NCBI RefSeq assembly: GCF_900114095.1 | Contig: NZ_FORV01000002.1 | Location: 744,001-808,000, forward strand | Length of the DNA: 64,000 nt | Source of the DNA: Sphingomonas sp. NFR04 | GTDB lineage: Bacteria; Pseudomonadota; Alphaproteobacteria; Sphingomonadales; Sphingomonadaceae | Direction of reading: 5' to 3' | Shown here: piece after piece, positions 50,133 to 57,695 of the stretch | Layout: each line of letters begins with the position of its first letter | How positions within the stretch are numbered: position 1 is the stretch's first letter | Notes under the pieces: model-generated | The model's input: the letters and a program-made list of their open reading frames with translations, nothing else | Database searches by the model: none | Told to the model about the DNA's origin: nothing | Program-made: the position numbers and the translations under genes

Positions 50133-50666
50133 ATGCGGCACAGCGAAGCAGAGCTACGAACGTGGATGACGGCGGGACTGGACGGTGATGCCGCGGCACA
50201 TGCGGCGTTGCTGCGCGCGCTGGTGCCGCTGCTGCGCAGCTTCTTTCGTCGGCGAATGCGGGGGGATGAGGATATCGAGGATCTGGTGCAGGAAACGCTG
50301 ATCGCCATTCACACCAAGCGCGGCACCTATGATCGCGATCGCCCGTTCACCGCCTGGCTCTACGCGGTTGCACGCTACCGGCTGATCGACCATCTCCGCA
50401 GGCGCCGCGTTTCGGTGCCGATCGAGGAGGTCGAAGCGATCCTGGTAACCGAAGGATTCGAGGAGGCGGTGACCGCGCGCGTCGATGTCGACCGGCTGCT
50501 GTCCGGCCTGTCGGGCAAGCAGGCGCGTGCGATCCGCGACACGCATCTGGAAGGCCTGAGCGTCGCCGAAGCGGCCGAGGGCGCGCGGATCGGCCAGTCC
50601 GACGTCAAGGTCTCCGTCCATCGCGGGCTCAAGGCGCTCGCGGCCCGGCTGCGGGGGCACGAATGA
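50133..50666 (+). CDS. sigF: ECF sigma factor, SigF type, 177 aa
   Basis: Extracytoplasmic-function sigma factor. Region 2 (~22-92) includes DIEDLVQETLIAIHTKRGTYDRDRPFTAWLYAVARYRLIDHLRRRR. Region 4 (~120-172) has LSGKQARAIRDTHLEGLSVAEAAEGARIGQSDVKVSVHRGLKALA. It differs from EcfG (no PhyR-type context) and pairs with an NrsF anti-sigma. In Caulobacter the SigF-NrsF pair responds to oxidants and heavy metals and controls bufferin operons. ATG 50133 has a clear AGGAG. The stop overlaps the nrsF start (ATGATG region), a translational coupling that keeps sigma and anti-sigma balanced. Confidence 0.92.
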   Translation: MRHSEAELRTWMTAGLDGDAAAHAALLRALVPLLRSFFRRRMRGDEDIEDLVQETLIAIHTKRGTYDRDRPFTAWLYAVARYRLIDHLRRRRVSVPIEEVEAILVTEGFEEAVTARVDVDRLLSGLSGKQARAIRDTHLEGLSVAEAAEGARIGQSDVKVSVHRGLKALAARLRGHE

Positions 50667-51328
50667 TGGCGCCCGATTCCGAGATCGACGGCACCGAGCG
50701 GCTGATCGCCGCGCTGTCGGCAGACGTACCGCCCATCCCGCCCCGCTTCATCGGGCGTCGCATCGCGCTAGGCATCGCCGGCGGCGGCGTGGTGAGCATC
50801 GGGCTGGTCTTCGCGCTGTTCGGCATGCGGCCGGACTTCCCGCAGGCGATGTTCGGCTTCTCCTTCTGGATGAAATGGGCCTACACGCTGTCGCTGGGCC
50901 TGATCGCCGTCGCCGCGACGGTGCGGCTGGCCCGGCCGACCGGCGGATCGCTGCGCATGCTGTGGCCGCTCGCGCTGCCTATCCTGCTGCTCGCCGCGCT
51001 CGCCATCGAGGAAATGTCGCGCACGCCGATGCGCGACTGGCTGTCGATGTGGCTGGGCGGCAGCTGGAATCGCTGCCCGTGGCGCGTGCTGCTGCTGGCC
51101 GTCCCGATCTTCATCGGCCTGCTCTGGTCGTTCCGCAAGCTGGCGCCGACCAATCTGCGTGCGGCGGGCGCCGCGGCCGGGCTGGCGGCGGGTGCCTGGG
51201 CGGCGACCATCTACTGCCTGCACTGCGACGAGTTTGCCGCGGTGTTCGTGCTGACCTGGTACAGCCTCGGCATCCTGCTGGCGACCGGCCTGGGCGCGCT
51301 GATCGGCCCGCGCGTCCTGCGATGGTGA
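50663..51328 (+). CDS. nrsF: NrsF family membrane anti-sigma factor (DUF1109), 221 aa
   Basis: A six-helix inner-membrane anti-sigma factor: cytoplasmic N-terminus (DSEIDGTERLIAALSADVPPIPPRF, the sigma-contacting part), then helices from about residue 32. Cysteines are Cys138 (GSWNRCPWR) and Cys185/Cys188 (YCLHCDE). Two conserved Cys of NrsF are needed for stress sensing in Caulobacter, and Cys138 and one of the later pair fit those positions. Oxidation or metal binding should release SigF. It overlaps sigF by 4 bases. A SigF-type promoter for bufA2 begins 5 bases after its stop. Confidence 0.92.
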   Translation: MMAPDSEIDGTERLIAALSADVPPIPPRFIGRRIALGIAGGGVVSIGLVFALFGMRPDFPQAMFGFSFWMKWAYTLSLGLIAVAATVRLARPTGGSLRMLWPLALPILLLAALAIEEMSRTPMRDWLSMWLGGSWNRCPWRVLLLAVPIFIGLLWSFRKLAPTNLRAAGAAAGLAAGAWAATIYCLHCDEFAAVFVLTWYSLGILLATGLGALIGPRVLRW

Positions 51329-51332
51329 GCGT

Positions 51333-51358
51333 GTAACCGGCCCCGGCGCCGGCCCGTA
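51333..51358 (+). promoter_or_regulatory. SigF-type promoter of bufA2-bufB-bufC
   Basis: GTAACC (51333-51338), 16 bases, CGTA (51355-51358). It starts 5 bases after the nrsF stop and leaves a leader of about 40 bases before the bufA2 ATG at 51404. It matches the sites at 50016 and 50088 exactly in both boxes and in spacing. Confidence 0.8.
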
Positions 51359-51403
51359 GGTGGAAGGCCGAACCGGCATCCATCCATCCAAGGGAACCTC
51401 TTC

Positions 51404-51664
51404 ATGATCACGCTCCAGACCGGCGCCAGCATCGCCGCCACCGCCGCCCTCGTCGCGCTTTCCGGCGTCAGCGTCGCCGCCCCGGCCGCTTCGGCGGGCA
51501 AGGTCGTCCACTGCTACGGCATCAACAGCTGCAAGGGCACGTCGGACTGCAAGTCGGGCACCCATGACTGCAAGGGCCAGAACGAGTGCAAGGGCCAGGG
51601 CTTCAAGGCGGTGTCCGCCAAGGCCTGCAAGGCGCAGGGCGGCAGCCTCACCGAACCGAAGTGA
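51404..51664 (+). CDS. bufA2: BufA2-type bufferin precursor, 86 aa
   Basis: A signal peptide (ASIAATAALVALSGVSVAAPAASA) is followed by a Cys/Gly/Lys-rich mature peptide with six cysteines at 37, 43, 49, 56, 62 and 75: HCYGINSCKGTSDCKSGTHDC, then KGQNECKGQGF and AKACKAQGG. The near-regular six- to seven-residue spacing of CK steps is the BufA2 bufferin hallmark. Substrate of the MNIO BufB with BufC; the modified peptide is exported and thought to sequester copper. The first gene of the bufA2BC unit, with its own SigF-type promoter. A terminator-like hairpin follows, so most transcripts probably end there. Confidence 0.93.
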   Translation: MITLQTGASIAATAALVALSGVSVAAPAASAGKVVHCYGINSCKGTSDCKSGTHDCKGQNECKGQGFKAVSAKACKAQGGSLTEPK

Positions 51665-51671
51665 TGCGCCC

Positions 51672-51706
51672 GGCGGCCCGACCTCCCCGTCGGGCCGCCC
51701 CGTTTT
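51672..51706 (+). terminator. Attenuator-like hairpin between bufA2 and bufB
   Basis: A perfect 11-bp stem GGCGGCCCGAC/GTCGGGCCGCC with a 6-base loop, followed by CCG and TTTT. It lies 7 bases after the bufA2 stop and 15 bases before the bufB ATG, so it probably acts as a partial terminator that gives more precursor than enzyme. Confidence 0.78.
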
Positions 51707-51720
51707 GAAGGAGGAGGGGC

Positions 51721-52548
51721 ATGACCCACCCGCATCGCTTCGGCCTGGGACTGCGCAAGCCGCATTATGCCGACTTTCTGGAATCGGCTGCCCCGGTCCC
51801 GGTCGACTTCGTCGAAGTCATTTCCGAGAATTTCATGGTCCCCGGCGGCCGGCCGCGCGACATATTGCGCCGGGTGCGCGAGCGCCATCCGGTGGCGCTG
51901 CACGGCGTGTCGATGTCGATCGGCTCGGCCGACGGCGTGGACCGCGACTATCTGCAGCGTCTGCGCGCGCTGGTCGATGCGATCGAGCCGCTGTTCGTCT
52001 CCGACCATCTCTGCTGGACCCGCTTCGGCGACTTCCAGTCGCACGACCTGCTTCCCCTGCCCTATACCGAGGAAGCGCTGCAGACCGTGTGCGACAATGT
52101 CGATGCGGCACAGACGGCGCTCGGCCGCACCATGCTGATCGAGAACCCGTCGAGCTACATCGCCTTCGCGGGCGCCGAGATGAGCGAATGGGCGTTCCTC
52201 GACGCGCTGTGTGCCCGCACCGGTTGCGAACTGCTGCTCGACGTCAACAATGTGTTCGTCAGCGCGACCAATCACGGTTTCGACGCGCACGCCTATCTGG
52301 CCGGCATTCCCGCAGCGCGCGTGCGGCAGATCCACCTTGCCGGGCACAGCCGCGGCGAGGCGCTGCTGATCGACACGCACGACCGGCCGGTGCCCGATCC
52401 CGTCTGGACGCTCTACGCCGAGGCACTGGCGCGCGTGGGGCCCGTCGCGACGATGATCGAGCGCGACGACGCCATCCCCCCGCTCGCCGAGCTGCTCGCC
52501 GAACTGGAGCACGCGCGCGCCATCGCCGCGCTGGACCTGGCGGCATGA
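51721..52548 (+). CDS. bufB: BufB, MNIO-family (DUF692) bufferin-modifying enzyme, 275 aa
   Basis: Multinuclear non-heme iron-dependent oxidase with a TIM-barrel fold. Metal-ligand candidates visible: His61 (ALHGVSMSIG), His96 (VSDHLCW), Glu141 (LIENPSSY), Asp174/Asn177 (LLLDVNNVF), His205 and His209 (QIHLAGH), Asp218 and His220 (IDTHDRPV) and Glu247 (MIERDD). All the family's hallmark blocks are intact. The enzyme oxidises peptide cysteines, forming thio-oxazole-type rings in bufferins, and needs a partner (BufC) that binds the precursor. GAAGGAGGAGGGGC precedes the ATG. The stop overlaps the bufC start (ATGA). It is the only MNIO in the window, so it may serve both BufA1 and BufA2. Confidence 0.95.
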   Translation: MTHPHRFGLGLRKPHYADFLESAAPVPVDFVEVISENFMVPGGRPRDILRRVRERHPVALHGVSMSIGSADGVDRDYLQRLRALVDAIEPLFVSDHLCWTRFGDFQSHDLLPLPYTEEALQTVCDNVDAAQTALGRTMLIENPSSYIAFAGAEMSEWAFLDALCARTGCELLLDVNNVFVSATNHGFDAHAYLAGIPAARVRQIHLAGHSRGEALLIDTHDRPVPDPVWTLYAEALARVGPVATMIERDDAIPPLAELLAELEHARAIAALDLAA

Positions 52549-53285
52549 GGCTCGCGACGCTGCAGCAAAGCTTCGGGCAATGGCTGCATGCCGAAAGCAC
52601 CGAGGCGGCGGCGCAGCTGGGCGGCGGACCGGGTCTCGACGTCTATCTCAACAATTATCGGAGCCAGTTGGTCGCCGCACTGGAGGGCAGCTTTCCGCAG
52701 CTGCAACGCTGGCTGGGCGGCACCGCGTTCCTGGCGGCGGCCGCCCAGCATATCGAAACCTCTCCGCCCCGAGCCTGGACGCTCGACGCCTATGGCGAGG
52801 ACTTCCCGGCGACCATCGCAGCGCTATATCCCAACGATCCCGAATGCGCCGAACTGGCGCGGATCGAATGGGCGCTTGCAGCGACGTTCACCACGCCGGA
52901 CATCGTCCCCCTCTCCCCAGACTCGCTCGGCGCGGTCGACTGGGAGACGGTGCGCTTTGCCTTCGTTCCGAACCTGGCCATGCTGCCCGTCATCACCAAT
53001 GCCGCCGCTCTGTGGCAGTCCCTCACCGCGGGAGGCCCGCCGCCTGCCGCCCAGCGCCTGCCCGCCCCCGCCGCGGTGCTGCTCTGGCGCGACGGCTTCA
53101 ACCCCAGCTTCCGTACGATCGAGCAAGCGGAGGCGACGGCGATATTCCAGTTGGAAGCGGGCACGCCCTTCGGCGCGCTCTGCGCCGCATGCGCGACCGA
53201 GCATGGCGACGCGGATAGCGCCACCATGATCGGCACCTGGCTGGGCGGCTGGCTTCGCGATGGAATCCTCGCCGCAGTTCGCTGA
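52545..53285 (+). CDS. bufC: BufC, DUF2063 precursor-recognition partner of the MNIO, 246 aa
   Basis: A DUF2063-type N-terminal domain (LATLQQSFGQWLHAESTEAA...LDVYLNNYRSQLVAALEGSFPQLQRWLGG, residues ~2-60; YxNNYR is the family hallmark) and a C-terminal domain with FNPSFRTIEQAEATAIFQLEAGTPFGALC. BufC proteins hold the leader or core peptide and present it to BufB. ATG 52545 overlaps the bufB stop, so the pair is coupled. It is the last gene of the operon; no clear terminator follows in 53286-53542. Confidence 0.92.
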   Translation: MRLATLQQSFGQWLHAESTEAAAQLGGGPGLDVYLNNYRSQLVAALEGSFPQLQRWLGGTAFLAAAAQHIETSPPRAWTLDAYGEDFPATIAALYPNDPECAELARIEWALAATFTTPDIVPLSPDSLGAVDWETVRFAFVPNLAMLPVITNAAALWQSLTAGGPPPAAQRLPAPAAVLLWRDGFNPSFRTIEQAEATAIFQLEAGTPFGALCAACATEHGDADSATMIGTWLGGWLRDGILAAVR

Positions 53286-53542
53286 TCGCCCCAGGCGCGG
53301 CATCTGCACGATCGAAATCCCGTGAAATTCAGAATCTAGTTTAACAACCGAGCCATCGGGCACACGCCGCTGCAGGCGACATCAGGCAACGGATGCATCG
53401 AGCCTCGAACACCCATCTTCCATTTCATCGGTAACGACAAACTTCGAAAACGGCGCGATCTTTCGCGAAGTTGAAATCCGCGCATCCCATAGCGCGGCAT
53501 CCATCCGTGCAGCACTGCTCGTGACGCCGACGAGGAACTATC

Positions 53543-55141
53543 ATGTCCGCCAGGCCCGTCATTCTTTTCGAGAGCACATTGGGCCGCATGCTGCGATCTG
53601 CCAGAGGCGGCGGCGTACACGATTCCCTCGACGCCATTCCGCTTACCTGGTCCGCGCACATGCCTGACTCCGTTCGCGAAGCGCTGCTGCAGCGGCCGGT
53701 ACTCAACAATCAGGTGCAATTGCTGCTCGCGGAGGAAGTTCGGCGCGTGGTCCTGACCAAAATCGGGCCGATCATCGGCCCGCAAACGGTCGAGAGCCAT
53801 AATGTGCGCAATGCCGTCGAGCGCATGATGCTGGCCGAGCTGCCCGTCCTGCAAAGGCGCGTGAACGACGTGATCGCAGCCAGCCTCAAGACGTCCGCGG
53901 CATGGGACGCGTATCGCGTCGACAGCAAGAAGGAAGTGGCGCGCATCGGCCTGACGCTGATCTTCCTGGCGGCCGGCGTTGCGGCCGCACCGCCGACGCT
54001 GGGGGCGTCGCTCGCGCTTACGCTGATCAGCACCGTTCGCGGCCTGACGGACGCCGCCAAGAAGTTCACCGAGACCTACCGGTCCGCCGAGGAGAGCCGC
54101 GAGCGGGTGCTTCTCGAAATCCGCAAGCTCCGTGAAATCTACGAGAAGAGTCCGGCACTCGGCCGAACGGTGCAGCTGGGCGGAGCGGTCGCCCACGCGC
54201 TTACCATCGGCAAGCTGGCGGCGCTGGGGAAGCGCGACTATCTGCCCGGCTTTGCCCGCATCAAGACCGAGCTGAATGCCTATAAGGGCAAGGTCGGTCA
54301 TCTGGGCGAGCATTCGGAACGCCTCGCGCGCAAGCTGTACGACATGATCGACGAGATCGACGCCTATATCGCCGCACATGGTACAGAAGCGGCATCCGGC
54401 GCTCGGCTCGTCGCGTTGCGCGACAAGGTTACTGCCCTGCTCGAGTTCGGCGTCAGCGGCCGCAGGCATGGGTTGCGCGGCACGTTCACGATCACCGAGG
54501 CGTGGCAGAAATGTCAGCGGGAGATGGCGCAGATCGCCGCGGTGGAACGCGCGTTCGGCGACCTGAAGTCGCTGGATACGCGCGAGAAGGCCGTGCTCCT
54601 CGCGGACCGCGCACTCACGCTGCTGACCAACGCGGGCGTGGGGTTGGCTAGCTATAATGCGGCGATGGCGCTTCCGCACACTGCCGATGACGGAGCGGTG
54701 CGAGACGCGCTTCGCTTGACCCAGAATGGTCAAGCATCGGGTGGCGGGATCGCCGCCTTTGCCCTGGGCTTCATGCGGCAGTTCATGAGCCTGTTCAAGG
54801 ATGCGCACGCGCTCGCCAAGGAACTTGGGATCGTGAGCGCCGCGTCGACGGACATCAGTGCCGAAGCGAAGACGATCGAGGCAAGTTTCAATGGATTGCT
54901 GGCCTCGCCACCGGAACCCCGGCTGCCATCGGCGACGCTGGCGGAGGCCAGCCGTTCGCAGCGCCCCCTGCCGCCGCTGCCGTCCGGGCGGGACAAGCCC
55001 CTTCCCCCGCTTCCAGCGAGCGCGATCACCAATTCCCGATCCGCTTCACCGATGCAGCCTCCGGGACACACCTATCCGCCACGCCAGAACCCGATATCCG
55101 CCCGTACCGATCGACCGTTACCGCCCCTCCCGCCGAGGTGA
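53543..55141 (+). CDS. Unknown 532-aa membrane-associated protein with SH3-ligand-like tail
   Basis: No family recognised. Residues 1-130 are helical and charged. One hydrophobic hairpin-like segment (~135-163, GLTLIFLAAGVAAAPPTLGASLALTLIS in pieces) could insert in a membrane. About 165-450 are long amphipathic helices (VLLEIRKLREIYEKSP, HSERLARKLYDMIDEIDAYI). The last ~60 residues are disordered and carry three near-identical motifs, RPLPPLP (474-480), KPLPPLP (485-491) and RPLPPLPP (524-531), matching the class I SH3-ligand pattern [RK]xxPxxP. A secretion signal is not evident. An effector, toxin or scaffolding protein are all possible. GAGGAACTATC precedes the ATG. It stands alone after a 257-base spacer with an ACTTCG...CGAAGT inverted repeat. 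Confidence 0.75.
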   Translation: MSARPVILFESTLGRMLRSARGGGVHDSLDAIPLTWSAHMPDSVREALLQRPVLNNQVQLLLAEEVRRVVLTKIGPIIGPQTVESHNVRNAVERMMLAELPVLQRRVNDVIAASLKTSAAWDAYRVDSKKEVARIGLTLIFLAAGVAAAPPTLGASLALTLISTVRGLTDAAKKFTETYRSAEESRERVLLEIRKLREIYEKSPALGRTVQLGGAVAHALTIGKLAALGKRDYLPGFARIKTELNAYKGKVGHLGEHSERLARKLYDMIDEIDAYIAAHGTEAASGARLVALRDKVTALLEFGVSGRRHGLRGTFTITEAWQKCQREMAQIAAVERAFGDLKSLDTREKAVLLADRALTLLTNAGVGLASYNAAMALPHTADDGAVRDALRLTQNGQASGGGIAAFALGFMRQFMSLFKDAHALAKELGIVSAASTDISAEAKTIEASFNGLLASPPEPRLPSATLAEASRSQRPLPPLPSGRDKPLPPLPASAITNSRSASPMQPPGHTYPPRQNPISARTDRPLPPLPPR

Positions 55142-55334
55142 ACCCCGCGGCGTACCGACCCGCGCCGCGCATGGGCAAAGCCAGTCCGTAGAGCGCCGGA
55201 GCCGCGAAGGTGTCACCTGTGCCTTGCCGAGCCCGGTGGCGCCTTGGTGCAGCCTGCGTGCACCCGGCAGACAAGGAAAGACGGCACCGATCCGCGCAAG
55301 GCTCCGGGCAGCGGGCGCCGTCTCCGGCCGCCGC

Positions 55335-56306
55335 TCAGTCTGCCGTGCGCAGCAGGGTCGCCACGCGGTTCATGCGCGCGCGGATCGCGGGCGTGTCGAG
55401 CGGTGCGTAGCGAAGCTGGATCTTCCCGTCCGCACCGCGCACGACGATGGCGGGCCGCACATGCCAGCGCGACGCGAGCTGCTGCCATGCGACGAGTTCG
55501 GCCAGGTCCTCCCCCGGCGCAACGCTTGCATATAACGAAACGAACGGCGTCGCCCGCAGGCCGGCATAGAGCGACGCCGCTTCGTGGATCGGGCGCCTGG
55601 CACCGCCGCGCCAGGCAATCGTCGCGACCGGATTCGCCGCCAGGGCCGGCGCCAGCGCCCGGCCGCCTTCCTTTGCCCAGACTCCTTCACGAAACACGTC
55701 GCGCACCGACAGGCCGAGCACGCCATCGACAATATGGGTGCTCTCGTGCAGCAGAATATAGGGAATGGCGGGCATCTCGCCCGCCTCGATGCGCACCGTC
55801 GTGCCGGACCCGTCGTCCTTGAACAGCCCCGCCTCCTTGCCGGTCAGGAAGCCGCTCAGCGATTCCTGAAACAGGCCCGCCCGCAGCGTCAGGTCGAACA
55901 GCGCCGTCCCGCAATCCGCCGCCACGCGGCTCGTAAGCGCATTGCCCGCACCGGCCGAGGCCTCGACGAAGCTGATGCGGCGCAGATGCCGCTGCAGGAT
56001 GTCGCGGTGCCGGCGCGGCAGCGCCGCGATCGCCATATCCACCTGCTTCCACTCGGCGTCTGAAAGCTTGTGCGGCCCCACGCCGGTCGCGCCCGATCCC
56101 CGATAGGCCTCAAGGACCTCCGAGGAGGGATCCCCCACCCGCGCGCGCAGCGGCGTCGACGTGTCGAAGGGCATTGTGCAGGGCGCGCGGTCGCGACGCG
56201 GCGCGGCTGGCGCGGCCGGCGCCAGCGAAGACGAGACCAGCATGGCTGTCAGGACGAGACGATGGTGCAAGGCCGGTCTCCGGAGCGCGAGGCTGACGGT
56301 ACGCAC
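55335..56306 (-). CDS. Exported HExxH (zincin-like) protein, 323 aa
   Basis: After a signal peptide (RRPALHHRLVLTAMLVSSSLAPAAPAAP) the protein contains YILLHESTHIVDGVLG, a zinc-binding HExxH (His187, Glu188, His191). A possible third ligand lies downstream (VWAKEGGRALA), and the C-terminal domain is thioredoxin-like or helical (WQQLASRWHVRPAIVVRGADGKIQLRY). The zinc motif suggests a periplasmic or secreted metallopeptidase, though HESTH-bearing proteins are not all active. Start choices are GTG 56306 and ATG 56327; the GTG gives a cleaner signal peptide, 11 bases after the MFS stop. It is the second gene of an operon with the MFS transporter. Confidence 0.65.
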   Translation of the reverse strand: MRTVSLALRRPALHHRLVLTAMLVSSSLAPAAPAAPRRDRAPCTMPFDTSTPLRARVGDPSSEVLEAYRGSGATGVGPHKLSDAEWKQVDMAIAALPRRHRDILQRHLRRISFVEASAGAGNALTSRVAADCGTALFDLTLRAGLFQESLSGFLTGKEAGLFKDDGSGTTVRIEAGEMPAIPYILLHESTHIVDGVLGLSVRDVFREGVWAKEGGRALAPALAANPVATIAWRGGARRPIHEAASLYAGLRATPFVSLYASVAPGEDLAELVAWQQLASRWHVRPAIVVRGADGKIQLRYAPLDTPAIRARMNRVATLLRTAD

Positions 56307-56316
56307 GCCTGGGCGC

Positions 56317-57609
56317 TCAGTCTGCATTCGGCAACCAGGCATCGGTGCGTGCGAGCAGCAGCGCTGCCACGATCCCCACCCCGCCGGCACCGGCGACGAT
56401 CCAGCCCGGTGCCGCGGGCACGCCGCTCGCGGAGATCAGGAGCGCGGCGGCGAGCGGCCCGAGCCCGCTCAACAGCGTGAAGCTGATGTTGAGCGAAAGG
56501 CCGACGCCGCTGAAGCGCCGACGTGGCGGAAACAGTTGGGCGAGCAGGAACGCGAAGGTGCCATTCGCGCCGGCAACCGCCAGCGCGAGCATCGGCAGCA
56601 GGATCACCAGCGACGCGGTGCCGCTGGCCAGCCGCTGGAAACAGACGGGTGCGCCAAGCAGCAGCGCGACCGAGGACAGTAGCAGCAGGCGATGCGGCGG
56701 AAGCCGGTCCGCGAGCCAGGCCGCTCCCAGCAGCGCCGCCGACATGACGAGGAGTGCGACGTTCACCGCGACCGCGATCTCGCCAGCCGGATAGTGGAGA
56801 ATCCTGGCAAGGTAGGCGGGCATATAGCCGAACAGCAGGCCGTTGAAGGTCGCGGTGGGTGCGGTGAGCGCAACGCCCAGCAGCACCGATCGCGGTTGCA
56901 ACCACAGCACGTCGCGTACCGGCCGTCGCGCCACATCGCCGCGCACCGCCTCGAACACCGGCGTCTCCCGCAGGCGGCGGCGCAGCCACAGGCTGGCGAG
57001 CCCCAGCAATCCGCCCAGCACGAACGTCACCCGCCAGCCGAAGCGCAGCAATGCGGCGTCGCCGAGCGAGAGCGTCAGGAGCAGATGAAGGCCCGTGGCG
57101 AGCAGCACGCCAATGTTGACGAGCGCGAAGACGACGCCGCACGCGAATGCCGGCCGGCGACGCACGCTCTCCACGACGAAGGTGATCGCGCCGGGAAGTT
57201 CGCCTCCGATGCACAATCCCTGCAAGATGCGCAGCACCAGCAGCGCGATGGTTGCGGCGATCCCCGCGGTCGCATAGGTCGGCAGCAACCCGATCGCGAG
57301 CGTACTGCCCGACATGGTGGCGACCGTGACCATGAACACGATCTTGCGCCCGTATCGATCGCCATAATGGCTGGAGATCATGCCGCCGATCGGCCGCGCC
57401 AGATAGCCTGCGGCGAAAATCGCCAGCGCGAGCGTCAATGCAAGGGGATCGTCCGCCGGGAAGAAGCAGGCCGCGATGGCGGGGGCGAAGATGCCATAGG
57501 CGATGAAGTCGAAATATTCGAGCGCGCCGCCGAGCGCAGCCAGCACCACCATCCGCCACGCACCGTCGGCCGAGGGTGCTTGGGGATCGGCCGTCGAGGG
57601 TTCCATCAT
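56317..57609 (-). CDS. MFS transporter of the metabolite:H+ symporter type, 430 aa
   Basis: Twelve-helix MFS protein with family signatures LGGALEYFDFIAYGIFAPAIA (helix 1, the DF/YD region of MHS-type carriers), HYGDRYGRKIVFMVTV (motif A), LRILQGLCIGGELPGAITFVVE and LRETPVF, all typical of ProP/ShiA/KgtP-type carriers for organic acids, betaines or shikimate. Start ATG 57609 overlaps the stop of a 29-codon reading frame (ATGATG). A second ATG is 3 bases on. It is co-transcribed with the HExxH protein. Cargo unknown. Confidence 0.83.
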   Translation of the reverse strand: MMEPSTADPQAPSADGAWRMVVLAALGGALEYFDFIAYGIFAPAIAACFFPADDPLALTLALAIFAAGYLARPIGGMISSHYGDRYGRKIVFMVTVATMSGSTLAIGLLPTYATAGIAATIALLVLRILQGLCIGGELPGAITFVVESVRRRPAFACGVVFALVNIGVLLATGLHLLLTLSLGDAALLRFGWRVTFVLGGLLGLASLWLRRRLRETPVFEAVRGDVARRPVRDVLWLQPRSVLLGVALTAPTATFNGLLFGYMPAYLARILHYPAGEIAVAVNVALLVMSAALLGAAWLADRLPPHRLLLLSSVALLLGAPVCFQRLASGTASLVILLPMLALAVAGANGTFAFLLAQLFPPRRRFSGVGLSLNISFTLLSGLGPLAAALLISASGVPAAPGWIVAGAGGVGIVAALLLARTDAWLPNAD

Positions 57610-57695
57610 CGCTTGTCCATGTTCGTCTCCGCCGGCCGTTCCGCTGCGTTCTTCCTGAGAGCCCGGGACATGTACCAACGATCTTCCGCCTTCAT
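57606..57695 (-). CDS. Possible 29-aa leader peptide overlapping the MFS start
   Basis: From ATG 57695 the frame reads MKAEDRWYMSRALRKNAAER..., a basic helical peptide whose TGA overlaps the MFS ATG. Codons are mostly GC-ended and the overlap suggests coupling, as in other tight gene pairs here. No strong ribosome binding site precedes it. Low confidence that it is more than a chance frame. Confidence 0.3.
   Translation of the reverse strand: MKAEDRWYMSRALRKNAAERPAETNMDKR

Noticed and set aside
50456..50475. GTAACC inside sigF
   Set aside because: The sequence 16 bases further is CGGT, not CGTA, and it lies in coding sequence.
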